Origin: Rhizoctonia solani
Taxonomy: Eukaryota > Basidiomycota > Agaricomycetes > Cantharellales > Ceratobasidiaceae
Assembly: GCF_016906535.1 (NCBI RefSeq)
Contig: NC_057376.1
Span: 1,860,001 to 1,924,000 of the forward strand
Direction: 5' to 3'
Length of the DNA stretch: 64,000 nt
Position numbers and translations under genes: made by a program. Shown here piece after piece: positions 54,501 through 64,000 of this stretch; positions within the stretch are counted from its first letter, which is position 1; every line of letters begins with the position of its first letter. The notes under the pieces were generated by a model. It had not been told where the DNA came from, made no database searches, and saw only the letters and a program-made list of their open reading frames with translations.

Positions 54501-55232
54501 TTTCTTGTCTCACACAGTATGTTTACAGGGACAAGTTCCGCTTGTAATCAAAGTTCACAAGGCCGATGACATGGCAACTCTGCTTGAACTCAAGTCCGAA
54601 ATCGAAGACCTTACATCCGTGCCGCTTCGTCTGACGTTCGCAGGCGCTACCGAAGCTCATCTCATTGCAAAGGAGATTGCAGAGGCCGGTGTAGGTGTGA
54701 TTGTCATCCCAAGCAGGAGCTTCCCGAGCAACTGGGACCAAGCAAGAGTGTAAGCTGCTAACTTGTGTTGATCACAGAGATCCTGACGAACGGACCAAAG
54801 TTTACCTGGTCCGCCCTTGAGCCGAGACTCGCTGATCACCAAATTGCTTAAAGCGAATGTAACTGTGGGCCTTGGCGTCGTAGAGGCCTGGGAAGCCAGA
54901 AACACACGGTTTGATATTGGCTGGGTATGTGTCTAGCATTAATTCGGTTGGACTTGGTTGATGATCCGAAATTTCAATAGGCCGCGCTGGAGTCTGACGG
55001 TGATATCAACAAACAGGACGCACTTGCTCTCGGAACCACCAATCTACAAAAGTAAGCCTCCAGCATTTGGTATTAGGTTCGTAATTAACGGTGGGGGAAC
55101 AGACTATTGGGCCTCGAGGGGAGCGAGCTGCTGGGAGATCTTATTGCTTACCACGGTGGAGACTGCTTTGACTTAGCGAGTCGGCCGGTTGCAGTCGTTT
55201 CCGCTGCCCGGGGGACGGTGGACCTCTTTTAA
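51536..55232 (+). pseudogene. Two-domain membrane-anchored amidohydrolase, frames disturbed
   Basis: Member of the metal-dependent amidohydrolase superfamily, of a fungal type with two fused repeats. N-terminal anchor VALGSIGFLAYNVLSL, then TLIQNATIWTGGD, metal motif DMHSHLGVDSVPELRG, FALSRSGGVATALI, CGENPSRVYK, FRKAYNSARE, FPVAAFHHAHEAYLVPDIL, GFRVVMKSDHPVLNSRYLLYEAAQAHYGLP, IVVWDSHPLTLGATP. The second half repeats the plan: LAHGSLSPGLISFGAPLGLEE, GVTTAVSAP, AGATEAHLIAKEIAEAGVGVIV, AYHGGDCFDLA, and ends GTVDLF. Exons are joined by short introns. Frame breaks: a C-run at 51671-51675 (PGPP to ESFWSR), about 52190 (ALIL to GSADNIGG), about 52690 in a second metal motif, and a tandem duplication at 52891-53215. 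It is either decaying or affected by one-base errors. Confidence 0.78.
52891..53215 (+). repeat. Tandem duplication (161/164 bp) across a splice donor
   Basis: Unit 1 is 52891-53051 and unit 2 is 53052-53215, nearly identical (two indels, together three bases). Each holds the exon end VPDILKSAWGDVPPAVALFATNAR, a 5' splice site, a short intron and the start of the next exon. Only unit 2 keeps the downstream reading frame (YKYEAYRGSEFAPK). Splicing from the donor of unit 1 (52962) to the acceptor of unit 2 (53170) would remove the extra copy as a 209-bp intron and restore the protein. Confidence 0.85.
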
Positions 55233-55506
55233 GGTCGCGAAGATTGACTCTGGCCTGTTTTATTAGCGCATATAGCTCTATTTTAGCAAACGTAAACACG
55301 AATCACCAGTAGCTTGCGTATTCTTGGCTTGGTTGATTTGATGAACAGACCTACAACATGACCGAGAGTGGTATGACTCAGGAATGCTCGAGTATGACAT
55401 AAGCCACAGGTAACATACTGCACTTGATTTATCCATTGATTTCTAATTATCACAATCGTTTCTGGTCTCGAACGTGTGTTCGAGTAAGTACCCCAACTGG
55501 TGCTCT
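55233..55506. other. Intergenic region between convergent genes
   Basis: Between the end of the amidohydrolase and the end of the first CBM1 gene. Nothing recognised. Confidence 0.45.
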
Positions 55507-56537
55507 CTACTGGCCTATCTTCAGGCGAGTTACTGTGCAGTTCCCGCTCGGAAGATTGGGGCCCCATTGGAAATATAAGGTGCCGTTTGAACAAGCGACA
55601 AATTTATTTATTCCTTTGCTGCCACTAGAGCTGAGAGTATCGTCGGGATCGTAGAAGTTCCAACCAAGTGTCGTACCAGTCGACTCGAAAAGAAGTCTAA
55701 AGAATATGTGAGCAAATGGACTCCGTCTACGACAAACAAGAAAGTCTTCAACTACTTACGGCCAATTGTCTGTGCCGATCGGGTCGATGTTGAAGTATAG
55801 GAAGGGGGTGCAGCTTGTTGGATTTGGGTCTATCCAGCGACTTGAATGGAAAGATCGATTATCAGTTCGAATCGCCTTAGATTCATATGGCCCTTTATTA
55901 CTCACATGCCTCGATCTGCAAGGAACAACCCTTTCGTTGACGCAGGTCCAAGGGTCGCAGCGTTACCTTATGAATCATTAGTACACCGGTGGCTTCAAAT
56001 AAATAATTCACATACTGCCTTGAGCTTTCTGAAGATAGGATCCTGCTGCCCATCCGTCATAGCAACAAGTGAAATGCTGGTGGCTCGAGGCTAATGAGAA
56101 ATTGGTTTACGATGGAGTTAATATGTGAGTATAGCAACTAAATTTAAGGAGTCGATCTACCTGAAGAGCACCTGCTGTAATGGTACCAGTGGGAGTGCAA
56201 CCCGGTAGGGGCGCTTGGGTGATGGACGGTAGGTACACGGTCGACCCAGCAGTGTTGGTCGTTACATGACCCTCCGGAATACAGTGGCTATAATCTGGCC
56301 CATACATCAGTATTTTGTAGAAGAGCAGTTTCTGTGGTCGCACATTCATTGACTTTAAGGCAAGTAACCCTGGCAGGCATGTAGTAGTCCCAACCCTGGA
56401 TTTCGCTCGAGTGAACGTGATAAACAATCGACTCGATGCTTACCATCCGATGCCCCCACACTGCCGCCATGTTTCCGCTTGAGCCAAGGCGAATGGCAAG
56501 AAACAAAGGCCGGAGCGAGTAGTCCAAGAAGCCTCAT
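55507..56537 (-). pseudogene. Secreted CBM1 protein, paralogue 1
   Basis: Start MRLLGLLAPAFV, then signal end LPFALAQA and a fungal cellulose-binding module: TWRQCGGIGW / intron / VGTTTCLPG, VTCLKVNECA, YSHCIPEG. A linker (STVYLPSITQAPLPGC) leads to a C-terminal domain with DGWAAGS, GDAAILGPASTKG, SSRLINPSPSSCTPYLYFNI, a Gly/Trp segment and the end NKFVACSNGTLYFQWGPNLPSGNCTVTRLKIGQ. I do not recognise that domain. The ATG is one base out of phase with LPFALAQA (about 56500), and a second one-base loss lies in a G run inside the CBM. The family would bind plant cell-wall cellulose outside the cell. Confidence 0.72.
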
Positions 56538-57457
56538 ATTCTATACTGCCAAAATAGATTATTCCAGAAGGGTCTGGTGCATTTTGGAGGAGGATCCAAC
56601 AGTGCTTATATGCGTGAATAGACGATCTCGCTGTCCATGGATTCGCTAAATCACCGGAGAAACATCAGCGTCACATGCAGATTGACAGCTATCTATCAAC
56701 TCAGTTTCATTTCGAGGGAAATTAGAGCCCGAGAAAACACAGAATGGGCACAGGCCAAGACTGATTTTGTGCTCGGCTAGCCCGGAGCGGTAAATTAGTT
56801 TCCGGTATTGCATTACTAAGCCAAAAAAGCGGGCGCCGAACTGCCAATTGCAAGGTCTACACAAAATATAAATATGCAGAGGATACAGAACCTAGTCCAG
56901 GTTATCTGGACTTTCCACCTTCGGATATAGCTATACTTCCTTACGACGTTATATTATTTATTTACCCCACCGGGTTTAAACTTAGCTAACACAATGTCGT
57001 TTGCTCAAGTTCTCTTGTATCGCGCTCATTCACCTCGGCCTACAGCTCCCTATAAATGAGCAAGAGTCTGATAAAGTATTCCTAATACAAGGGGTCGATT
57101 CTTAATGCTATTATAGACAAACCAAGACACTGGATGTAGAGCGTGTAATGCTAGTGTATAGTATTGGGACACCCAGCAGAAGCGTCAAAATGCTGAGGCA
57201 TCAGTTTTGATCTCGATTCTTTATTTACACGAGCCAAAGCGTACCGATATAACACTATGCCTGGTTCGCATGGACCTGATATATACAGGTGCTCTAAAGA
57301 CGAGGACCAACACTTGTAGCACAGTCCCTCGGGGTATAGTTCATATTCTGTGAAGCAGATACATATGAAGGTAGATAGGCCTTCAATCCAATCCTCTCTT
57401 TCTTCTTCCGTGCGCACCCCTACTACTAGATTCATTCATAGTCTCATAATTACATAT
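56538..57457. other. Intergenic region with conserved promoter
   Basis: Contains the TATA box of paralogue 1 (56604-56613) and the conserved box near 56642-56665. The rest shows no gene. Confidence 0.5.
56604..56613 (-). promoter_or_regulatory. TATA box of CBM1 paralogue 1
   Basis: Minus strand GCATATAAGC, about 70 bp upstream of the ATG; the same word precedes paralogues 3 and 4, and GCATATAAACC precedes paralogue 2. Confidence 0.7.
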
Positions 57458-58511
57458 TCAAATTTGCACCGGATGCCTCCCAGCACCTTGCTCGTCAATT
57501 TTTAGACGAGTTATCGTACAATTTCCACTGGGTGTACTGAGATCGGTAGGTTGGAAATAGAATGCACATCTGAACAAACGATGAATGTATCTTTTCCGGT
57601 GGTGGGATTGAGGGTGTTGTCAGGGCCACTGAATATCCAGCTAAGAGTTGTACCAGTTGATTCGAACTTGAGCCTTCAGAGAGCATGCCAACATATAAAC
57701 AACGCAACGCGACAAGCGGGAATAATCTCGATCACTTACGGCTTATAAGTAGTTGTTGCTTCCTTCACATTAAAATACAAGTAAGGAGTACAACTTGACG
57801 GACTTGGGTCTATCAAACGGCTTGGATATAATAGTTAGCACTTCGCAATGCCCTATCCGGATAAACCTATGTGACTTACATCCCTCGGCCAGTGAGAAAA
57901 GTGCCTTTTGTCGAAGCGGGACCAAGAATCGCAGCGTCACCTTACACCATATGAGCATAAATAACTTTATAGAAAGAACTAGCGCACTGTCTTGAGCCTT
58001 CTGAAGATAGATCCTGCGGCCCATCCATCTAGAGCAACAACTGAAATTTCACTGCCGGTAGCTCGAGGCTAATGAAAATTAGTTCAAGAAGAAATTAATT
58101 CTTGAAAATAACCGCCGAGTTTAAAGAATTGCTCAAACCTGGGGAGCATACGCTGTGGCGCTAGGAATACAGCCTGCTGGGGGCGTTTGAGGGATGGATG
58201 GTATGTATATGGTCGACCCAGCAGTATTGGTCGATACATAACCCTCCGGTATACACTGGCTATAATCTAGCGCATACATCAAGATTGGGTCAAAGAACAA
58301 ATATTGACCGCACAATCGTTATATTTAAAGCAAACAACTCCTGGCAGAATGTAGTAGGCCCGCTCCTATATTTCGGTCGAATGAATAGCGCAGCAAACAT
58401 TTGGCTCAGAGCTTACCAACTAATCCCCCGCATTGCGACCACGCTCGTCCTTGAGCCGAGGTGAACGGCAAAAAAAGTAAGCGCAGGAATGAAGAGCGTA
58501 ACTAGTTTCAT
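57458..58511 (-). pseudogene. Secreted CBM1 protein, paralogue 2
   Basis: Start MKLVTLFIPALTF, signal end LPFTSAQ-like, CBM1 AWSQCGGLVG / intron / SGPTT, LPGVVCFKYNDCA, YSQCIPEG, linker TAGSTIYIPSIPQTPPAGC and the same C-terminal domain as paralogue 1 (DGWAAGS, ending TRLKID and a different tail to the stop at 57458). A T run on the coding strand (A run, 58470-58476) has seven bases where six would keep the signal peptide and CBM in one frame, and one base is missing after PTT. The layout and introns match paralogue 1. Confidence 0.72.
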
Positions 58512-59417
58512 TTCAATGCCACAAAGTAGGATGCACTGAGACGCAACTCCGTGCTTGTGAGAATCTATCGGGTTTATATGCACGAATGGGCAACCCTCTA
58601 TGCCATGGGTCCGCTAAATCACCGGGAGAAACTCCGTAGTGATTACAAGGGAGTCACATGTAGATGAAAACCCATCTATTCGCCATGCAGTGCTCTGAGA
58701 GAACCATGCCACATGGTATTGCAATACCAACTAAATGAATTAATTCAAAAATATGATGGGCTATAAAATATTTATACATATAACAAAAAATGAGCGAGAT
58801 GGGGGCCTAGAATCTCGCCTGGTTTAGTCAACTCTCTTGTACGGGAACCAGGCTGTTCAGGGTCCTCCAATGTCATGTGACCGTGTACACAGGCCAAGTA
58901 CCTTATCGCTTCTACCGTCGCTCACATGGGTGTGCCAACGGCTGCATGATACTAATGGAGTTTTACCTATTTAGTTCACTCTCGGGAATAAAGTTTCCCC
59001 TTACTTGACTCTCACAGTAAATTAACTGACCAAGAGTAACAAAATGTTAAAGTGGAGCGTGGTCATTCTGCGTCACACCAACTTCTGAACGAGTAGCTGT
59101 TCCGAAGACATACTACGCTACTAGTATTTTAAATACCTATAATAAGTAATTGGGGCAAAAGGAGACATAACGATTCTCATTTCACTTATGGGATCTCTAA
59201 AGTATTGAGACTTTGTAGGCGTTAAGCCCTATAATCTACTGGGGCACGTTCTCATCGACTGATACAAGTAGGGTAATACCAGTCAACTAATTAGCAAAGG
59301 AACACCAAGAAGTCAAAGCCAAAGGCGTTGCAGTCTCTCTCGTCTAATCTGCTTGCACACTGAACAAACAAGTTCCGGCCCACTGAAAACTGGGCAATTA
59401 TGACGATTGCCACCCAT
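58512..59417. other. Intergenic region with conserved promoter
   Basis: TATA box at 58571-58581 and conserved box at about 58611-58635. The remainder has no recognised gene. Confidence 0.5.
58571..58581 (-). promoter_or_regulatory. TATA box of CBM1 paralogue 2
   Basis: Minus strand GCATATAAACC, 60-70 bp upstream of the ATG. Confidence 0.68.
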
Positions 59418-60169
59418 TTATTGATCGATTTTCAGGCGGGTCGTCGTGCAGTTCCCGCTGGGAAAATCGGATCCCGTCTGGAAATAAAGGGCACCGTCTG
59501 AGCATGTTATGAAGATGTTGGATCCGTTGGAGGTGATTGTATTGTTTGAGCCATTGAAACCCCAGTCAAACTTGGTACCGACTACTTCGAACGCAAGGCT
59601 TGAATACCAGGTCACTATGACTTCTACGCAAAAACAGAGATAGTCGTGATTACTCACGGTTTGTAAGAGGTTGTGGCCGGTTTGATGTTCAAAATCAAAT
59701 AAGGATCACACCCCCAGGGAACAGCCCAATAAATCAAACGACTTAGATGAAGATAGTCAGCGGCTTAGCCTGTCTGGTGTATGCGAGGAATGACATACAT
59801 AGCTCCACTAGTGAGATACCACCCTCTCGTCGAGGCAGACCCAAGGATTGCAGCATCACCTTCGACGTGTAAGCGGGACCAATAATCCTATGTGACCTCA
59901 TGCACTTACTGCCCTGGGCCTTCTGGAGGTAAGATCCTTTGGCCCATCCATCCAAAGCAACAATTGGAGGACCTGTAGACCTCGGCTAGGTTGGTTCAAG
60001 AGCATCAGTTCACGGTTTTAGAAAATGAGTAGAAAGGTGGAGTCAGACCTTGAGAGCACCAGTAGCAGTTGGAGCACAGCCTGTCGTTACTGGTGGTGCC
60101 ACTGTGGTCGTTTGAGCCGCGACATATGATAGGAAGACAAAGGCCGGAGTCAGCAAGTGGTAAGCCTCA
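59418..60169 (-). pseudogene. Secreted paralogue 3, without CBM1
   Basis: Start MRLTT, then LTPAFVFLSYVAAQ, then directly a Thr/Pro linker TTTVAPPVTTGCAPTATGALK: the cellulose-binding module is absent. The C-terminal domain is the clearest of the four: VALDGWAKGSYLQKAQG, GDAAILGSASTRGWYLTSGAMY, SRLIYWAVPWGCDPYLILNIKPATTSYKP, LAFEVVGTKFDWGFNGSNNTI and FITCSDGALYFQTGSDFPSGNCTTTRLKIDQ. Introns fall between these blocks. One base is missing between ACT and CTG in the signal peptide (about 60157), giving a stop at codon 7 as it stands. Confidence 0.72.
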
Positions 60170-61221
60170 TCTTGTTTAACAAATAGGTAGCTGATTTATC
60201 TTGTTTAACAAATAGGTAGCTGATTTTTTGAACGGGTGATAGATAGCATTTTGTGCGAGGATTCACCTTGGCTTATATGCGTGGAGTCGGATCTACTCTG
60301 CGTGGATCTGCCGGATTCTCAGGAGAAACCCCTTACAGCTTAACAGTGTCTGATGAACAAGTCTAGGGACTACAGCAATCGCATGATGCTCGGCGATGAC
60401 CTTAGAAACCTGGGAAGCCGCCCAGAAAAAAAGGGATGACAGCTATAGGTTACGATCCCGATCAACCCGGCTGGTCGATCGATTAGTTGAATTTTGCACA
60501 GCCGCTCCGAGTAAACTGTGGGATTGTGTGAACTGAATACCAAAAGATAAATACCTCTATTAGAATTGTTGGTGTTGCTGCGGGTATGATCGTGGTGTTT
60601 GATGCTCAAAGAGAAGAAAAATCTAGATGTGACAATACGTCCATGTTGGAGCTAGCATATGGGCGGCGGGTGGTAGGATTCGAGATTCTCGCTACCCGCA
60701 TATGGTCGGATTCTCTGATACCCTGGCGCCCCATCCCCGATAGACTATGCGTTTGGCATGAGTATCTCCATAGGAACTGTGCCAAAGAGTAAAGCCAAGC
60801 AGGTCTGAGACAAATAGAGAGTGGACTTTGTAGCATTGTTGTGTTAATAAGACATTCGCTCCCTTGAATACTGCATGTACGCACAAGATCATCTGCCAAG
60901 CCACCCGAAAGCTAAATTCCATGCGAAACTGAATGAATATTCAAAGGGATAGATGGCCGATTTTAGGTGCCTATCAAGGCTCAACGGCCGATCACCTCGA
61001 GAGCTTGCGACTGTTAGTTGAATTGATATTACCATGGTAGTACCCGATGACTTGGGGTAATTGACTTGGGGTAATCTACTTGGATAATCGAACTTCGATT
61101 GACGAATTTCACATAAATGGTCTCAATACATTTGATCTTTATGCGTGCTATATACCGACCCTCTGACCTGTATCATCTGTATAGCTTCCGGGTCACGGGA
61201 AACAGGTACACAAAACCTGCC
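60170..61221. other. Intergenic region with promoter and a short tandem repeat
   Basis: Two copies of a 29-bp unit (ATCTTGTTTAAC...) lie next to the ATG of paralogue 3 (60168-60196, 60197-60225). TATA box at 60271-60280. No gene recognised up to 61221. Confidence 0.5.
60271..60280 (-). promoter_or_regulatory. TATA box of paralogue 3
   Basis: Minus strand GCATATAAGC, 102-111 bp upstream of the ATG; the 29-bp duplication accounts for the larger distance. Confidence 0.68.
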
Positions 61222-62272
61222 CTAATACTGGCCTATCTGCAGACGGGTTGTTGTACAATTCCCGCTCGGCACATCAGTCCCCGTTTGAAGATAGAGTGCG
61301 CCCCCCGAGCAAGTGACAAAAGTGTTGAATCCATCGGAAGTACTGAGTGTTACTGTTAGGCCCGTTGAAGCCCCAATTGAACGTCGTTCCGGTCTGCTGA
61401 AACGCAAGTCTGCGAATAACTCATTAAGATAATGGTCCAAGTCAGTGAAAATGCAATCTCGACTCACGGTTTGTAAGATGTTGCTGCAGGGAGGATGTTC
61501 AAGTACAGGAACAATATGCATGTACCAGAATAATTGATTAAACGACTTGAATGTGATGGTCAAATCATGTATGATAAAAAGAAAATGCACGGTGCTGTTA
61601 CAGGCTTCCACTTCCGACCAACCATCCTCTCGTTGAGAAGGATCCAAGAATAGCTGCATCGCCTAGTCGGTGCGTCAGTACGGTTAAAGTTTTTTTTTTT
61701 TTTAATTGGAATGAGGCAGCCTTACTATTCCGGTCTTTTTGGAGATATGACCCTGCTGCCCATCCATCGAGAGCAACAATGGAGGACCCGTGGCACGTGG
61801 CTAATCAAGGTAAGATCCAGAAGCGTTTAGTGGTATATTGCCAGCATCAAACTTTTATTCGAACCTGTAGCGCACCGCGTGGGCTGGGTGTGCAACTCGG
61901 CGAATTGGTTGTGGTTGTGGTTATGGTTGAAGTGGTTGGGTAGGAGGCAGCCCCGATGTCGGTAGTTGAGATCCGGGCAGGCACTGGCTGTAATCTGGCG
62001 CATATACGAACATTACATAATGTAATAATGAAAATGTATTTTCATATCTCACATGGGTTGATCAAGGTGCAGCTGCTTCCTGCCACGCATGTAGTGGGCC
62101 CAGTCCTGTGTATTGGTAAGCAGTTCGCCCAAATACTTCTTCAGCTTATGCTTACCAGGTCATTCCACCACATTGACCCCACACTTGAGCTTGAGCCACC
62201 CCACACCTGAACTTGGGCCAGGACGTACGGCAGCAACGCAGTTGCTGGAACTATCAAAGCGAGAAGCCTCAT
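61222..62272 (-). pseudogene. Secreted CBM1 protein, paralogue 4
   Basis: Start MRLLALIVPATALLPYVLAQVQVWGG; the CBM1 (AQVWGQCGGMTW / intron / TTCVAGSSCTLINPC, YSQCLPGS) is in another frame because a 22-bp stretch (GCCCAAGTTCAGG...) is repeated imperfectly at the junction. A Thr/Pro linker follows, then DGWAAGSYLQK, AAILGSFSTRGWSEVE, SRLINYSGTCILFLYLNI, GTTFNWGFNGPN, LSTSDGFNTFVTCSGGALYLQTG and PSGNCTTTRLQIGQY. Organisation as in paralogues 1 and 2. Confidence 0.72.
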
Positions 62273-63078
62273 CGTGGATATATCGAGCGGTGGAAGAGAA
62301 ACTAAAGAGAGAGCAAGCCATCAACCTGGAGAACCGGCTTATATGCACAGCCGATAAACCCACAAGCTGGACGCGTGGGTTCGTTGAATCGTCGGGGGCA
62401 AGGGCCTGGACAGGTGGAGAGGTACATCATAGGAGAACCGAGGTCGTTCCTTGCCAGCGCACGATGCTTGATGCACGAGTGCGGTTCCGAACGAGTAGGG
62501 TGAGGACATGGATCAATTGGGCGGTCGGATCAGCCCGGGAGATGGTCATCATGTTTAAACTGACAGGAGTTACTTATAAGGAAGTCATAGAAGTGTGCCA
62601 AGATTGGTGGGTGAGCTATGGCTTGCGTGGGTTGCTTACGTTCTGTGAAGGGTTTCGCTTGTACAACCAAGTCGAGACTAGAAGACTCTGGCATGACGAT
62701 AAGCCCTATAGGTATAGATTTACTGGAAAGAATAACTTGATCACCCGGCTCAGAAAATGTCCTGGGGGATTACACAGATGTTCAGATTTAATCAGTGGAA
62801 AGAGGGACCGGGATGAATAACGGCGGTAGGGGTTTGTTCCAGTCATTACCCCTATTTTTAGGTGTACACCCGGCGACCACCAACCCCAGCGCCTTGAGCC
62901 TGATCTTTCTCAATAAGACCATACACGATAGACGATAGGAAAGGATAGCAGACCATGCAGCCACTTTGCAGCAATATACTCTTGTCGCTTATACTTGTAG
63001 ACACCGTGGTTCTCTGTAGCGAGTTCCTAGTTCCGTGAGTGGATGCTCCTTTTTTGCATGTGAGCTCCACCCAACAAC
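62273..63078. other. Intergenic region with conserved promoter
   Basis: TATA box at 62337-62346 and a weaker form of the conserved box near 62382-62405. No gene supported. Confidence 0.5.
62337..62346 (-). promoter_or_regulatory. TATA box of CBM1 paralogue 4
   Basis: Minus strand GCATATAAGC, 65-74 bp upstream of the ATG. Confidence 0.7.
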
Positions 63079-63816
63079 TTGTTCGTGCCAGGCGTATTGA
63101 GTCCCAGATACGGTGCTTCAATGCTACACCGCATGCTAGGACAGTGGGTAATCTGGCTGGACATTGAAGAACAAGAAAACCTCATAACTGCATTAATCAA
63201 CTCACAAATGACCATGTGGATTATCGCAATTCGACACATCGCCGAGTCTGCACTTGCTTTAGATCTAGAACACACTTTAACGGAGATGAAAGGGGCCATT
63301 TCAGGGTTGGTTATTGCCGGGAGTACCGATCTTCGAATCGGAGCCGCAAACTTTCAAGCCGTCGTCTATGAATGGCGTAGTAGCGCGGGATCTTTCATGA
63401 TGATTCTTCAACCGTTTTTGTATCGCAGTTTCGATTCGTATTTATTGATTCCGGACAGTTGTCGGCATCTGGAGATGTTTAAATCGCCCGTTGCGTGGCT
63501 GTACATCTCCTTTCTCGCTTATACCCGGCTAAAAACGGTTTGGGATTTCGTTGGGTTTATTGGATCAATTTCTCGAGGCCTGCTTCGATGGGTACACAAG
63601 TACACAATTTCCGAGGATGGTGGAGATGGCAGAGACGTCGGGATAGGAGCCGAGGGAGATGTGGTTATTGGAGAATCGCAGTGTAACGATTCGTTGGTTA
63701 CTCCACGCTCAAGTCGGAGGATTAAAAAAGCGACGCAAAAGGACGGTCGAAAAGTCGGTTCTAAAGATAGATTATGTGCCGAATCTGTATTAGAGGGTGG
63801 CACATGTGGCGTATAA
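63079..63816 (+). CDS. Hypothetical protein
   Basis: An uninterrupted frame of 245 codons; the likelier start may be the second Met (63121, MLHRMLGQWVIWLDIEEQ). I do not recognise it. The middle is mildly hydrophobic (MTMWIIAIRHIAESALALDL, FKSPVAWLYISFLAYTRL), the end is basic (SSRRIKKATQKDGRKVGSKD). No signal peptide or clear domain. It could also be part of a larger spliced gene that leaves the window, or chance. Confidence 0.35.
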   Translation: MFVPGVLSPRYGASMLHRMLGQWVIWLDIEEQENLITALINSQMTMWIIAIRHIAESALALDLEHTLTEMKGAISGLVIAGSTDLRIGAANFQAVVYEWRSSAGSFMMILQPFLYRSFDSYLLIPDSCRHLEMFKSPVAWLYISFLAYTRLKTVWDFVGFIGSISRGLLRWVHKYTISEDGGDGRDVGIGAEGDVVIGESQCNDSLVTPRSSRRIKKATQKDGRKVGSKDRLCAESVLEGGTCGV

Positions 63817-64000
63817 CACAGTGTGGGTTTAGCAAAGCGTGTATGGCAAACTGACAAACATACTTGGACGTGAGTGAAGGCATAAGCAATGTAGCCAGAG
63901 TGGGAAGAAGCGCGTCGATCAGTTTGAGGAAGACAATGGGGGCTGAAGCGGCGTTAATCACGTGATAGTATTGATTAAATGGACCCTGAATACCTCCACG
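63817..64000. other. Window end
   Basis: Nothing recognised. Confidence 0.4.

Noticed and set aside
60652..60712. Possible hairpin around CATATGGGCGG...CCCGCATATG
   Set aside because: Arms match only partly and no function or conservation could be inferred.
62113..62820. 235-codon plus-strand ORF overlapping the start of CBM1 paralogue 4
   Set aside because: It is antisense to a recognisable signal peptide, CBM1 and TATA box, has no similarity to a known protein and low-complexity basic composition; most likely chance.
1..64000. CRISPR arrays, bacterial operons, tRNA or rRNA genes
   Set aside because: No direct-repeat/spacer pattern, no bacterial gene features and no recognisable tRNA or rRNA sequence were found; the genes are spliced and fungal.

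Overview
The window looks like nuclear DNA of a filamentous basidiomycete, most likely an Agaricomycete of the Rhizoctonia/Ceratobasidium type. The evidence is many short (about 40-70 bp) GT-AG introns, secreted proteins with fungal CBM1 cellulose-binding modules, a GH47 mannosidase, a Pho80-like cyclin and chromodomain Ty3/gypsy elements of the Tf1/sushi kind. The genus is an inference from gene content.

Bases 1 to about 35,650 are a retrotransposon nest in which nearly every boundary can be fixed by a 5-bp target-site duplication (TSD). A relic family I integrase gene (pieces at 1163-1217, 1589-1790 and 30596-30610) was split by a solo LTR (1791-2351 plus 30576-30595). That LTR was split by a family II element (outer, 2352-30570, +). 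The outer element received a family I element (4880-12589, -, itself carrying a 1,233-bp solo LTR), a second family II element (middle, 13513-26045, +), a 173-bp LTR-like insert and a 1,522-bp solo LTR. The middle element contains a third family II element (inner, 18327-24607, -). With insertions removed, the family II copies are 6,261, 6,247 and 6,281 bp and the family I copy is 6,472 bp. From 30.6 to 35.65 kb solo LTRs of both families and of other families lie end to end and inside one another. Gag and Pol are joined in all four elements by the same -1 slippery heptamer (G GGA AAA). Both families appear to prime reverse transcription from their own transcript start, as Tf1 does. LTR pairs differ almost only at CpG sites (28 of 30 substitutions), and CpG loss explains several stop codons and one RT active-site change.

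Bases 36,264 to 64,000 are gene-bearing. In order: a ZZ zinc-finger repeat gene (+); a 15-exon GH47 alpha-1,2-mannosidase (-); a Pho80-like cyclin (+); a MIOS/SEA4 GATOR2 subunit (-); a PIG-H subunit of the first GPI-anchor enzyme (-); an FMN-dependent 2-hydroxyacid dehydrogenase (+, broken); an M43 metalloprotease (-, broken); a two-domain amidohydrolase (+, with frame breaks and a 161-bp tandem duplication); four tandem paralogues of a secreted CBM1/linker/unknown-domain protein (-, each with a frame break near its start); and one unrecognised ORF.

Housekeeping functions (N-glycan trimming, GPI anchors, TORC1 signalling) lie next to the nest. Secreted degradative functions lie further right and show most of the frame breaks. 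Those breaks are mostly single-base changes, several in homopolymers, so both real gene decay and residual assembly error must be considered. No tRNA, rRNA or CRISPR array was seen.
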